Positions 1 through 5,727 of a DNA stretch of 5,977 nucleotides are shown here, one piece after another. The notes below the pieces were generated by a model that was not told where the DNA came from, did not search any database, and saw only the letters and a program-made list of their open reading frames with translations. Location: positions 1-5,977 of the forward strand of contig JAHZEE010000111.1 of assembly GCA_019421975.1 (NCBI GenBank). The letters run 5' to 3'. The position numbers were made by a program, and so were the translations under genes. How positions within the stretch are numbered: the first letter of the stretch is position 1; each line of letters begins with the position of its first letter. This DNA comes from Clostridiales bacterium. GTDB taxonomy: Bacteria > Bacillota > Clostridia > Oscillospirales > Oscillospiraceae.

Positions 1-62
1 GCCTCCTGCACATATCCGTCTTTGATTTTCCCGATCGCATGGAGCAGCTTCTCCGCCTTCAT
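1..62 (-). CDS. N-terminal fragment of protein coupled to ECF sigma factor; possible anti-sigma factor
   Basis: Only the first 20 or so codons are inside the window; the gene continues past the left edge. The visible residues read MKAEKLLHAIGKIKDGYVQE, a charged, probably cytoplasmic start. The ATG (62-60) overlaps the TGA stop of the sigma gene as ATGA. An AGGAGGGG ribosome site lies inside the last sigma codons, so translation is probably coupled. In Clostridia, short ECF-type sigma genes are often followed by a membrane protein that restrains the sigma factor, and those proteins often start in this style. The anti-sigma role is inferred from position and this N-terminal look, because no membrane segment is visible in the fragment. 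That a real gene starts here is well supported; its function is not. Confidence 0.7.
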   Translation of the reverse strand, partial: MKAEKLLHAIGKIKDGYVQE

Positions 63-619
63 AGTAAAATCCCCTCCTGTTCCAACCGTACCTTCAATTC
101 CCGCCGCAGCCGGAACAGCATAGAGGTCACCTTGCTCTCGCTCATGCCGTACTGGGCCGCGATCTCCCCCACGGGGCTCAGATACCAGTAGCGCCGGACA
201 AAGACCTGTCGCTTCATCTGGGGCAGTGCCTCCAGAAACGCCTCGATGCAGGCCACCAATTGGCGTTCTTCCAGCTGTGATTCCACATTTTGACCGTCCG
301 GCACGCACTCCTCCAGCTCTGCCAGGGCCAGCTCTGTCTGTCCCCGGCCCCGTTTGACAGCCTGATATTGCTTCCGCCGGTTGAGCGACAGATTGCGCGT
401 GATCTTTCCCAGGAATGTGGCCAGCCGGCTCGGCTGGTGGGGCGGCATGGCGTTCCAGGCGCCGGTATAGGTGTCATTGACACACTCCTCCGCATCCTCG
501 TGGCTGTGCAAAATGTTGTAGGAGATGTAGTGACAGTATGGACCATATTTGGCTGCCGTCTCCGCAATGGCCTGCTCCGACCGCTCCCAGTACAGTTCGA
601 CAATTCTCTTGTCCTCCAT
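59..619 (-). CDS. ECF-type RNA polymerase sigma factor (sigma-70 family)
   Basis: This 186-residue protein has the two-domain layout of ECF sigma factors, which direct RNA polymerase to a small set of promoters. Region 2 spans about residues 10-85; it includes HEDAEECVNDTYTGAWNAMP (41-60) and FLGKITRNLSLNRRKQ (69-84), the part expected to bind core polymerase and the -10 element. A variable linker (about 86-118) follows. Region 4 (about 119-180) contains LPQMKRQVFVRRYW and the helix-turn-helix IAAQYGMSESKVTSMLFRLR, expected to read the -35 element. The ATG at 619 is preferred over an in-frame ATG at 658 because GGGAGG (632-627) sits 7 bases before it and the 13 extra residues do not resemble the family. 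The stop overlaps the next gene as ATGA. The gene is separated from the metal importer by a terminator, so it is probably a separate unit. Target promoters and inducing signal cannot be told from the sequence. Confidence 0.9.
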   Translation of the reverse strand: MEDKRIVELYWERSEQAIAETAAKYGPYCHYISYNILHSHEDAEECVNDTYTGAWNAMPPHQPSRLATFLGKITRNLSLNRRKQYQAVKRGRGQTELALAELEECVPDGQNVESQLEERQLVACIEAFLEALPQMKRQVFVRRYWYLSPVGEIAAQYGMSESKVTSMLFRLRRELKVRLEQEGILL

Positions 620-626
620 TGTTCTC

Positions 627-632
627 CCTCCC
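627..632 (-). promoter_or_regulatory. Ribosome binding site of the sigma factor gene
   Basis: GGGAGG on the minus strand lies 7 bases before the ATG at 619. This spacing selects the internal start over the longer open frame beginning at 658. Confidence 0.7.
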
Positions 633-705
633 AGTTCCCAATTGGGCCTCTCATCCATCTACACAACAAAAACAGCCGTTTCTTTCACTTTAAAAAAATA
701 TTTTA

Positions 706-736
706 AAAGGCCCGACGGAAGATCCGTTGGGCCTTT
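706..736 (-). terminator. Intrinsic terminator of the metal importer operon
   Basis: Two 14-base arms (706-719 and 723-736) flank a 3-base loop and pair at 13 of 14 positions as minus-strand RNA, with one A-C mismatch. As plus-strand RNA the odd position would be a G-U pair. The minus transcript continues after the stem into a U/A-rich tract (about 705-690) containing a run of seven T. It begins 4 bases after the permease stop codon, so it closes the importer operon and insulates the sigma gene. Confidence 0.88.
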
Positions 737-740
737 AAAT

Positions 741-1577
741 TCAGTGCCTGCGCCGCAGGGAAAAAGTCACGGCAAAGCAGAGCGCCAGATAGAGCGAGAT
801 CGTCGCGCCGGTGGAGCAGCCCACATAGTAGCTGGTGAGCAGTCCGGCAATGCTGCTCGCCAGCGCCAGCAGAATGGACCACAGGTGGTACTGCCGCAGG
901 TTCTTTGCCACATTGCGGGCCGACGCCGCGGGCAGTACCAGCAGGGAGTTGATGACGAGCAGGCCCACCCAGGTGAGCGACAAGGTCACCACCACGGCGA
1001 TACAGACTGTATAGGCCGTCTGGACCCAGCGCACCGGGATGCCGCGGGAGGACGCCAGCTGCGGGTGCACCATGGTCAGTACCATCCGGTTGGAGGCCAC
1101 GATCCAGAGTCCCACGGCCAGTGCCAGCACGATGGCGAGCAGCCCAATCTCACGGGGCGACACCGAGAGGATATCGCCAATCAGATACTGATTAAATTTT
1201 GAAAAGCTGCTGCCGCCCATGGTGGCGATGAAAATGCCCAGCGCCACGGCGGACGAGGAGAACACGCCGATGATGGTGTCCGACGCCTGGTTGGTGCGGC
1301 TGCGGACAAAGCTGAACAGCAGGGCGAACAGGATCGCCAGCGCCACGGCGACCATCATCGGCTGCACCACGCCGCACAGCACGCCGATGGCGATGCCGGT
1401 GAAGGCGGAATGGCCCAGCGCGTCGGAGAAAAAGCTCATCCGGCCCGTCACAATCACCGTGGAGAGCAGGCCGAACAGCGGCGCCATGACCAGCACCGCC
1501 AAAAGTGCATTTTTCATAAAGTTCATGCTGACCCACGCAAAGGGCAGCGCGTCCAACAGAGAATACCACCAGCTCAT
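741..1577 (-). CDS. znuB: Metal ion (probably zinc) ABC transporter permease, ABC-3 family
   Basis: This 278-residue, very hydrophobic protein is the membrane channel of a ZnuB/MntB/TroC-type importer, moving a divalent metal across the cytoplasmic membrane using energy from the adjacent ATPase. Likely membrane segments lie near residues 22-44, 56-72, 74-92, 102-120, 143-161, 190-215, 232-252 and 255-273, fitting the roughly eight expected. The family-typical SDALGHSAFTGIAIG (51-65) and VGLLVINSLLVLPAASARNV (204-223) are both present; the latter is a hallmark of ABC-3 permeases. Length is normal. The ATG overlaps the ATPase stop as ATGA, and GGGAGGTG lies about 5 bases upstream, so the two genes are probably translationally coupled. 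It is the last gene of the operon. The symbol is by family resemblance: zinc is the likely substrate, but manganese cannot be excluded from the permease alone. Confidence 0.93.
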   Translation of the reverse strand: MSWWYSLLDALPFAWVSMNFMKNALLAVLVMAPLFGLLSTVIVTGRMSFFSDALGHSAFTGIAIGVLCGVVQPMMVAVALAILFALLFSFVRSRTNQASDTIIGVFSSSAVALGIFIATMGGSSFSKFNQYLIGDILSVSPREIGLLAIVLALAVGLWIVASNRMVLTMVHPQLASSRGIPVRWVQTAYTVCIAVVVTLSLTWVGLLVINSLLVLPAASARNVAKNLRQYHLWSILLALASSIAGLLTSYYVGCSTGATISLYLALCFAVTFSLRRRH

Positions 1578-2329
1578 GAGGCACCTCCCAGCCGGAAAAT
1601 CTCCCGGAATTCAGGGGAATGGAGCACCTCCTGCGGTGTGCCCGTCTTGATCACGGTCTCCTTGAGCAGCACCACCGTGTCCACATACCGCTCCAGCATG
1701 GAGAAATCATGGGTCGTGATCAGAATGGACAGATCGTAGCTGCGGCGCACCTCGTCGAGCATCCCCATGACCTGGGCCATACCGTCCACATCCACGCCGG
1801 AGAGCGGCTCGTCCAGAATTAGAATGTGCGGAATCGGCTCCAGCGCCAGGGCCAGCAGCACCCGCTGCAGCTCGCCGCCGGACAGATCCCCCACGCATTT
1901 GTCAATCAGCGCCTCGCCGTGGACCCTGGCCAGACATGCGCGCACCTGCTCGCGCAGCTTTTTGGACACCGGCAGAAAGGCCGGCCGGTCGGAGATACAG
2001 CAGACAAACAGATCCAGAACGCTGATGGGATCCCCCTTGTCAAAGGCCGGGCTCTGCGGCACGTAGCCGATGCGCAGCTTCTCATGCCTGCCGGTGAAGG
2101 TGGAAAAGTCAATTTCCCCCTCATAGCTGCGCTGGCCGAGGATCGCCTTGAGCAGCGTGGATTTTCCTGCACCGTTGGGGCCGATGAGCGCTGTGATCTG
2201 CCCGCAGTGCATGTGCAGGTTGACATCCCGCAGAATCTCGTCCCCATCCAGCGTTACCGAGAGGTGCTGCACCTTGAGACAGCACGCCCCCTGGCACTCG
2301 CCGTGGGAACCGTGTTTGAATGGAATCAT
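1574..2329 (-). CDS. znuC: Metal ion (probably zinc) ABC transporter ATP-binding protein
   Basis: This 251-residue protein is the cytoplasmic ATPase of the importer. All core motifs are visible: Walker A GPNGAGKST (50-58), Q-loop Gln92 in YVPQSP, signature LSGGE (149-153), Walker B ILILDEP (169-175) and the switch His207 in TTHD. The family's metal-importer branch (ZnuC/MntA/TroB) has this size and layout. It sits between the binding protein and permease genes, overlapping each by ATGA. GGAGG lies 7 bases before its ATG, inside the end of the binding-protein gene. An oddity is the first 17 residues, MIPFKHGSHGECQGACC, before the ABC domain starts at about LKVQHLSV. This tail holds two His and three Cys (H6, H9, C12, C16, C17) and could bind a metal ion; that is inference. 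Assignment to the metal-importer family is firm, while the zinc-specific symbol rests on the binding protein. Confidence 0.93.
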   Translation of the reverse strand: MIPFKHGSHGECQGACCLKVQHLSVTLDGDEILRDVNLHMHCGQITALIGPNGAGKSTLLKAILGQRSYEGEIDFSTFTGRHEKLRIGYVPQSPAFDKGDPISVLDLFVCCISDRPAFLPVSKKLREQVRACLARVHGEALIDKCVGDLSGGELQRVLLALALEPIPHILILDEPLSGVDVDGMAQVMGMLDEVRRSYDLSILITTHDFSMLERYVDTVVLLKETVIKTGTPQEVLHSPEFREIFRLGGAS

Positions 2330-3225
2330 CCCAACGCCTCCAACACCGCATCGTAATTGCTGCGCATGGCGGTAAAGTAGTCCTGCTCGCCCATGCCGAG
2401 ATCCAGGACCCCCACGCCGCAGCCCGTCTCGTTTTGTACCACCGAGGCGGCAGCAGAGGTGCTGTTCTGCTCTGTAAAAATGGCCGGCAGGTCATATTCG
2501 CGCACCAGCGCCACAATCTCCGTGAGATCCTGCGCCGAGGCCTCCGCCCCCGCCTCCTCCTCGATGGAGGCCAGAATGGTCAGGTCGAACGCCTGGGCGA
2601 AATAGGCAAACCCATCGTGGAAGGTGATCAAATCCCTGGTCTTGAGCTGCGCCAGCTTCTCCTGCCCCTCCTGCTTCAGCGCCTGAAGCTCCTGACAGTA
2701 GGCCTCCGCATTCTGCTGCAGCTGCTCCGCCAGGTCGGGATAGCACTCCGCCAGGCCGTCTGCAATATTGGCCACCATGATCTCCGCATTGTCCGGATCC
2801 ATCCAGATGTGCGGATCCGCGCCGTCGCTCTCCTCATATTGGGTATGGTGCTGCTCCCCCTCCAGCAGCGCAATGCCGGAGCTGGCATCGACCACATAGG
2901 CCGCGTTGGAAAGCGCGTCATTCATAAACTCCTCCAGCCCGGCGCCGGAGAGAATCACCGCGTCTGCCCGCTCGATGGCCTCCGCCTGGCGGACGGAGAG
3001 GGAGTACTCATGCAGGCAGGACACCGAGTCGGTAATCACCCGCTCCACCTCGATGTCGGTGCCGGCGCAGATGGCCTGCGTAAACTGCGCCACGGGGTAG
3101 GTTGTCGCCGCGACCATGGGACGCTCTGGCTCCTCTGCAGAGGAACAGCCGGTGAGCGGCAGCATCAGAAAGCCAAGAATCAGCAGCGCAATTCCCACAA
3201 ACAGTCCAATCAGTTTCATTTTCAA
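2326..3225 (-). CDS. znuA: Metal ion (probably zinc) ABC transporter substrate-binding lipoprotein, ZnuA/TroA family
   Basis: This 299-residue protein is the extracellular metal-capturing subunit. A short positive start (MKMK) and hydrophobic stretch lead to the lipobox LTGC, so Cys27 should be lipidated and anchor the protein outside the membrane. The mature part follows the cluster A-1 fold. Probable metal ligands are His72 (CLHEYSLS), His139 (DPHIW), His203 (TFHDGF) and Asp275 (VLDLGMG). Three His plus Asp matches TroA and zinc-type proteins; manganese-type PsaA/MntC have Glu at the third site. The loop before His139 holds only HHTQYEESD and is not the long His-rich loop of enterobacterial ZnuA. 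The start is TTG at 3225 because GAGAGG lies 8 bases upstream; the ATG two codons later would be 14 bases away. It is the first gene of the operon, followed by ATPase and permease with ATGA overlaps. Confidence 0.92.
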   Translation of the reverse strand: MKMKLIGLFVGIALLILGFLMLPLTGCSSAEEPERPMVAATTYPVAQFTQAICAGTDIEVERVITDSVSCLHEYSLSVRQAEAIERADAVILSGAGLEEFMNDALSNAAYVVDASSGIALLEGEQHHTQYEESDGADPHIWMDPDNAEIMVANIADGLAECYPDLAEQLQQNAEAYCQELQALKQEGQEKLAQLKTRDLITFHDGFAYFAQAFDLTILASIEEEAGAEASAQDLTEIVALVREYDLPAIFTEQNSTSAAASVVQNETGCGVGVLDLGMGEQDYFTAMRSNYDAVLEALG

Positions 3226-3232
3226 GGTATTT

Positions 3233-3240
3233 CCCTCTCT
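3233..3240 (-). promoter_or_regulatory. Ribosome binding site supporting a TTG start of the binding-protein gene
   Basis: AGAGAGGG on the minus strand ends 7 bases before the TTG at 3225 and 13 bases before the ATG at 3219. The closer spacing favours TTG. Both starts keep the same lipoprotein signal. Confidence 0.6.
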
Positions 3241-3257
3241 CTTATCCAGATAGATCT

Positions 3258-3263
3258 ATTATA
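3258..3263 (-). promoter_or_regulatory. Probable -10 element of the metal importer operon promoter
   Basis: A perfect TATAAT on the minus strand would place a start of transcription near 3251, giving a leader of about 25 bases before the TTG start. No good -35 is found at 16-18 bases: the hexamer at N17 is TGTACC. A perfect TTGACA (3277-3272) exists but is only 8 bases from TATAAT, too close to work with it. The promoter may depend on an activator, or the -35 may be weak. Confidence 0.55.
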
Positions 3264-3284
3264 CCTGATTTTGTCAAGCAGGTA
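3262..3284. promoter_or_regulatory. Candidate operator: TACCTG-N11-CAGGTA inverted repeat
   Basis: Two perfect 6-base arms (3262-3267 and 3279-3284) flank 11 bases. The downstream arm overlaps the TATAAT of the importer promoter by two bases, and the whole element fills the -10 to -35 interval, a classic place for a repressor. A second dyad, the 10-base palindrome ATAGATCTAT (3250-3259), covers the predicted start of transcription. A metal-sensing repressor (Fur/Zur or MntR/DtxR type) would fit the operon's job, but neither dyad looks like a known Zur or MntR box, so the identity of the binder is unknown. Confidence 0.35.
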
Positions 3285-3286
3285 CA

Positions 3287-3331
3287 GACTGCGGGCCGGC
3301 GCAGTCCCTTCGGCTGTGCCGGCCCGCAGTC
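3287..3331 (-). terminator. GC-rich hairpin after the hydratase gene; probable terminator without a U-tract
   Basis: Two perfect 14-base arms (3287-3300 and 3318-3331) enclose a 17-base loop that can pair further. Past a 3-base bulge, CAGGT (3279-3283) can also pair with ACCTG (3332-3336), extending the stem to the base just after the TAA stop at 3339-3337. The minus transcript has no U-run after the stem, so classic intrinsic termination may be weak. It could instead protect the 3' end of the messenger or act with Rho. Confidence 0.6.
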
Positions 3332-3336
3332 ACCTG

Positions 3337-5574
3337 TTATGCGTAATAGTTGATCAGGCAGCCCTTGAGAATGATCTCCCGGTCCTCCTGGGTCAGATTC
3401 TCCAGCTTCAGTGCAATGGGGATCTGCTTGCCGTTCTGCAGCAGCAGGCCGTCCACACGCACCGCGCCGGACTCAAGTGCCTGGCGCACGCCGGGTACAT
3501 AGAGCCGGTCGCCGGGCTGAATCTTGTAGTCGGCAATGTTGTCCACGGTAAAGGGCAGCATCCCCCAGTTGATCACATTGGAGCGGTAACGCTTGGTGGC
3601 AAAGTCCTGGCACAGATTGGCGCAGCCGCCCAGTACTCTCTGGCAGGACGCCGCCTGCTCGCGGGCAGAGCCGTCGCCGGGCTTGATCGCCATGACCAGC
3701 GAGCCCAGGCCCGTGGTGCGGGCGTCGTAGCCCGCCATGGCCGCCTGAACCTCTGCGTCGTCCGGGTTTTCGCGGCGCTTGTACTCCAGGGCCTGGATGG
3801 CCTTGGCGCGGGGCACATACTGCGGGTCCTTGCGCGAGAGGGTGAACTCCGCCAGCTTCAGGGGGTTGGAGCGGTAGGACGAGGTCTCGCCGGAGGGGAT
3901 CAGCTCGTCCGTGGTGGTGACAGGGTCATAGATGGCCGCGGCCACATCCAGCAGCAGGTGTTCCGGCATGGGAATCTGAGCCGGCCAGTCGGCAATGTTG
4001 GGCCCAAAGATCAGCTCCTGCTTGGGGTCTGGCTTGCCGACGCCAAAATAGACCCGGGCATCGTAGGCGCTGCGGTCGAAGTGGTAGTCCAGCTCCACCG
4101 GGTCGACCGGCGGCTGGGGCAGATCCAGTGCCGAGGTGATGGCGCCGCCGTTCAGCGCGGAGGCCGCGATGGAACGCGCGTCCATCAGCGCCACATAGGC
4201 CACCTGGCCGTTGGTGGGCTTGCTGCCCTCGCGGTTGGGGAAGTTGCGGGTGGAGTGGCGGATGGAGAAGCCGCCGTTGGCCGGCACATCGCCCGCGCCG
4301 AAGCAGGGGCCGCAGAAGGCCGAGCGGACCGAGCAGCCAGAGGCCATCAGCTTGCCCAGCGCGCCGTTCTTCGCCAGCTCCATCATGACCGGCTGGGAGG
4401 TGGGGTACACCGACAGCCAGAACGCATCGCTGCCGACAGGCTGGCCATTGAGGATCGCAGCGGCCTGCATCATGTTCTGGAAGGTGCCGCCGGAGCAGCC
4501 CGCAATGACGCCCTGGTCGGCATAAAACTTGCCGTTGCGGATCTTGTGCACCAGGCTCTCCGGCTTTGTCTTGAGTTCAAGCTGCTGCATCACCGTCTCG
4601 TCCACCTGGTGCAGGATGTCCGTCAGATTGGCGTTGAACTCCCGGATCGTATAGGTATTGGAGGGGTGGAACGGCAGCGCGATCATGGGCTCCACCTTGT
4701 CCAGATCCACCGTCAGCATGGCGTCATAGCAGGCGCCGTTTTGGGGATGCAGCTCCCGGTAGTCCCCGCCGCGGCCAAGAATCGTCAATGCGTCCTGCAC
4801 CACGCTGTCCGTCTCCCAGATGGAGCTCAGGCAGGAGGTCTCCGTGGTCATCACATCGATGCCCGCGCGGTAGTCGATGGAGAGGTTGGCGATTCCGGGG
4901 CCAATGAACTCCATGACGGCGTTCTTCACCAGGCCCTCCTGGAAGGTCCTTCCAATCAGTGCCAGCGCCACATCCTGCGGGCCGACGCCAGCTCTGGGCT
5001 TGCCGGTGAGATAGACGCCGACCACCTTGGGGTAGGTGATGTCATAGGTCTTCTGCAGCAGCTGCTTGACCAGCTCCGGGCCGCCCTCGCCGATGGCCAT
5101 TGTGCCATAGGCGCCATAGCGGGTATGGGAATCCGAGCCGATAATCATTTTTCCGCAGCCCGCGTACATCTCGCGCATGTAGCTGTGGATGACGGACTGA
5201 TGGGCCGGCACAAACTCGCCGCCGTACTTCTTCGCCGCCGACAGGCCGAAGATGTGGTCGTCCTCGTTGATGGTGCCGCCCACCGCGCACAGGGAGTTGT
5301 GGCAGTTTGTGAGCACATAGGGCAGCGGAAATGCCTCCAGCCCCGAGGCGCGGGCCGTCTGGATGATGCCCACATAGGTAATATCATGAGACGCCATGGC
5401 GTCAAATCGGATCTTGAGCTGCTCCGGATCGCCTGAGGTGTTGTGCGCCTGCAGAATCGAATAGGCCATCGTGCCGGTTCTTGCCACCTCGTAGGGGGGC
5501 AGGCCGCCGGCATCCCGCGCCGGGATCAGCTGGCCGTTCTGATAATAGGTTCTCTCATTGAAAACCTCAATCAT
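3337..5574 (-). CDS. Aconitase-superfamily hydratase, YbhJ-like
   Basis: This 745-residue cytoplasmic protein belongs to the aconitase superfamily, [4Fe-4S] enzymes that move water between neighbouring carbons of carboxylic acids, such as citrate to isocitrate. The cluster cysteines are visible as Cys360 (IAGCSGGT) and Cys421/Cys424 (FCGPCFG). Other conserved sites are GSDSHTRYG (146-154), TRNFPNREGS (442-451, expected substrate arginines) and GDGSAREQAA (633-642, matching the active-site Ser/Arg loop of the C-terminal swivel domain), followed by a VINWGMLPF stretch (667-675). It resembles the YbhJ-like 'hydratase' branch common in Clostridia more than classical AcnA or AcnB; the usual GSCTNS around the first cysteine is replaced by AGCSGGT. 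The substrate is therefore uncertain, though aconitate/citrate is plausible. The ATG at 5574 is chosen over an upstream frame to 5655 because AAGGAGG lies 7 bases before it and the extra codons cover the promoter. It is flanked by its own promoter and a terminator, so it is probably monocistronic. Confidence 0.9.
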   Translation of the reverse strand: MIEVFNERTYYQNGQLIPARDAGGLPPYEVARTGTMAYSILQAHNTSGDPEQLKIRFDAMASHDITYVGIIQTARASGLEAFPLPYVLTNCHNSLCAVGGTINEDDHIFGLSAAKKYGGEFVPAHQSVIHSYMREMYAGCGKMIIGSDSHTRYGAYGTMAIGEGGPELVKQLLQKTYDITYPKVVGVYLTGKPRAGVGPQDVALALIGRTFQEGLVKNAVMEFIGPGIANLSIDYRAGIDVMTTETSCLSSIWETDSVVQDALTILGRGGDYRELHPQNGACYDAMLTVDLDKVEPMIALPFHPSNTYTIREFNANLTDILHQVDETVMQQLELKTKPESLVHKIRNGKFYADQGVIAGCSGGTFQNMMQAAAILNGQPVGSDAFWLSVYPTSQPVMMELAKNGALGKLMASGCSVRSAFCGPCFGAGDVPANGGFSIRHSTRNFPNREGSKPTNGQVAYVALMDARSIAASALNGGAITSALDLPQPPVDPVELDYHFDRSAYDARVYFGVGKPDPKQELIFGPNIADWPAQIPMPEHLLLDVAAAIYDPVTTTDELIPSGETSSYRSNPLKLAEFTLSRKDPQYVPRAKAIQALEYKRRENPDDAEVQAAMAGYDARTTGLGSLVMAIKPGDGSAREQAASCQRVLGGCANLCQDFATKRYRSNVINWGMLPFTVDNIADYKIQPGDRLYVPGVRQALESGAVRVDGLLLQNGKQIPIALKLENLTQEDREIILKGCLINYYA

Positions 5575-5581
5575 GGGGATT

Positions 5582-5588
5582 CCTCCTT
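5582..5588 (-). promoter_or_regulatory. Ribosome binding site of the hydratase gene
   Basis: A strong AAGGAGG lies 7 bases before the ATG at 5574. It fixes the start of translation and excludes the longer open frame that would begin inside the region upstream of the promoter. Confidence 0.85.
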
Positions 5589-5604
5589 CGTTGCAATTGT
5601 ATTT

Positions 5605-5633
5605 ATTATACCTGTCCTGGGCAGAGATGGCAA
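5605..5633 (-). promoter_or_regulatory. Sigma-A-type promoter of the hydratase gene
   Basis: On the minus strand TTGCCA (5633-5628) and a perfect TATAAT (5610-5605) are separated by exactly 17 bases. Transcription should start near 5598, leaving a leader of about 24 bases. This is the clearest promoter in the window. Confidence 0.85.
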
Positions 5634-5634
5634 G

Positions 5635-5660
5635 AAAAAATGCCAATTGCCGCATTTTTT
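5635..5660. promoter_or_regulatory. A/T-tract inverted repeat upstream of the hydratase promoter (UP element or operator)
   Basis: AAAAAATGC (5635-5643) and GCATTTTTT (5652-5660) form a perfect 9-base inverted repeat with an 8-base centre. It abuts the -35 and covers about -37 to -62 from the predicted start, where alpha subunits of RNA polymerase bind A/T tracts (UP elements) and where activators often sit. As RNA it could only be a weak hairpin in a region that is probably not transcribed from this promoter. Confidence 0.45.
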
Positions 5661-5684
5661 GCGCATATCGGCACTGGAGACAAG

Positions 5685-5719
5685 AAAAGGCCGGCTCCCA
5701 AATTGGGAGCCGGCCTTTT
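5685..5719 (-). terminator. Intrinsic terminator of the pyrophosphatase gene
   Basis: A perfect 15-base stem (5685-5699 with 5705-5719), rich in G and C with AAAA/TTTT at its ends, encloses a 5-base loop. It lies 8 bases after the pyrophosphatase stop. The minus transcript runs through TTTTCTTGTCT after the stem, fitting an intrinsic terminator. Confidence 0.9.
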
Positions 5720-5727
5720 AAAATCGC

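Noticed and set aside
620..705. A promoter for the sigma gene between the importer terminator and its ATG, possibly autoregulated (GAAAC at 682-678 on the minus strand resembles an ECF -35 core).
   Set aside because: No convincing partner -10 for either sigma-A or a known ECF class was found at the right spacing. A promoter is expected here, but I cannot place it.
549..1202. A 217-codon plus-strand frame spanning the sigma gene start, the terminator and the permease end.
   Set aside because: It crosses the terminator hairpin and is antisense to two recognised genes. The translation is rich in Gly, Gln, His and Arg with no domain, and no ribosome site supports it.
3258..3277. TTGACA plus TATAAT as a normal promoter pair upstream of the importer operon.
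   Set aside because: The spacing is only 8 bases, against about 17 needed. Only the TATAAT is retained as a probable element.
2320..5436. A 1038-codon open frame on the plus strand, opposite the hydratase and the binding-protein gene.
   Set aside because: It runs antisense to two well-supported genes across their shared intergenic region, including promoter and terminator. Its translation is low-complexity, rich in His, Arg, Gln, Leu and Gly, with no recognisable domain. Long antisense frames are expected in GC-rich genes with strong third-position bias.
5574..5655. A longer start for the hydratase, giving 27 more residues.
   Set aside because: The extra codons cover the TTGCCA/TATAAT promoter and lie upstream of the AAGGAGG ribosome site, so they would not be on the messenger.
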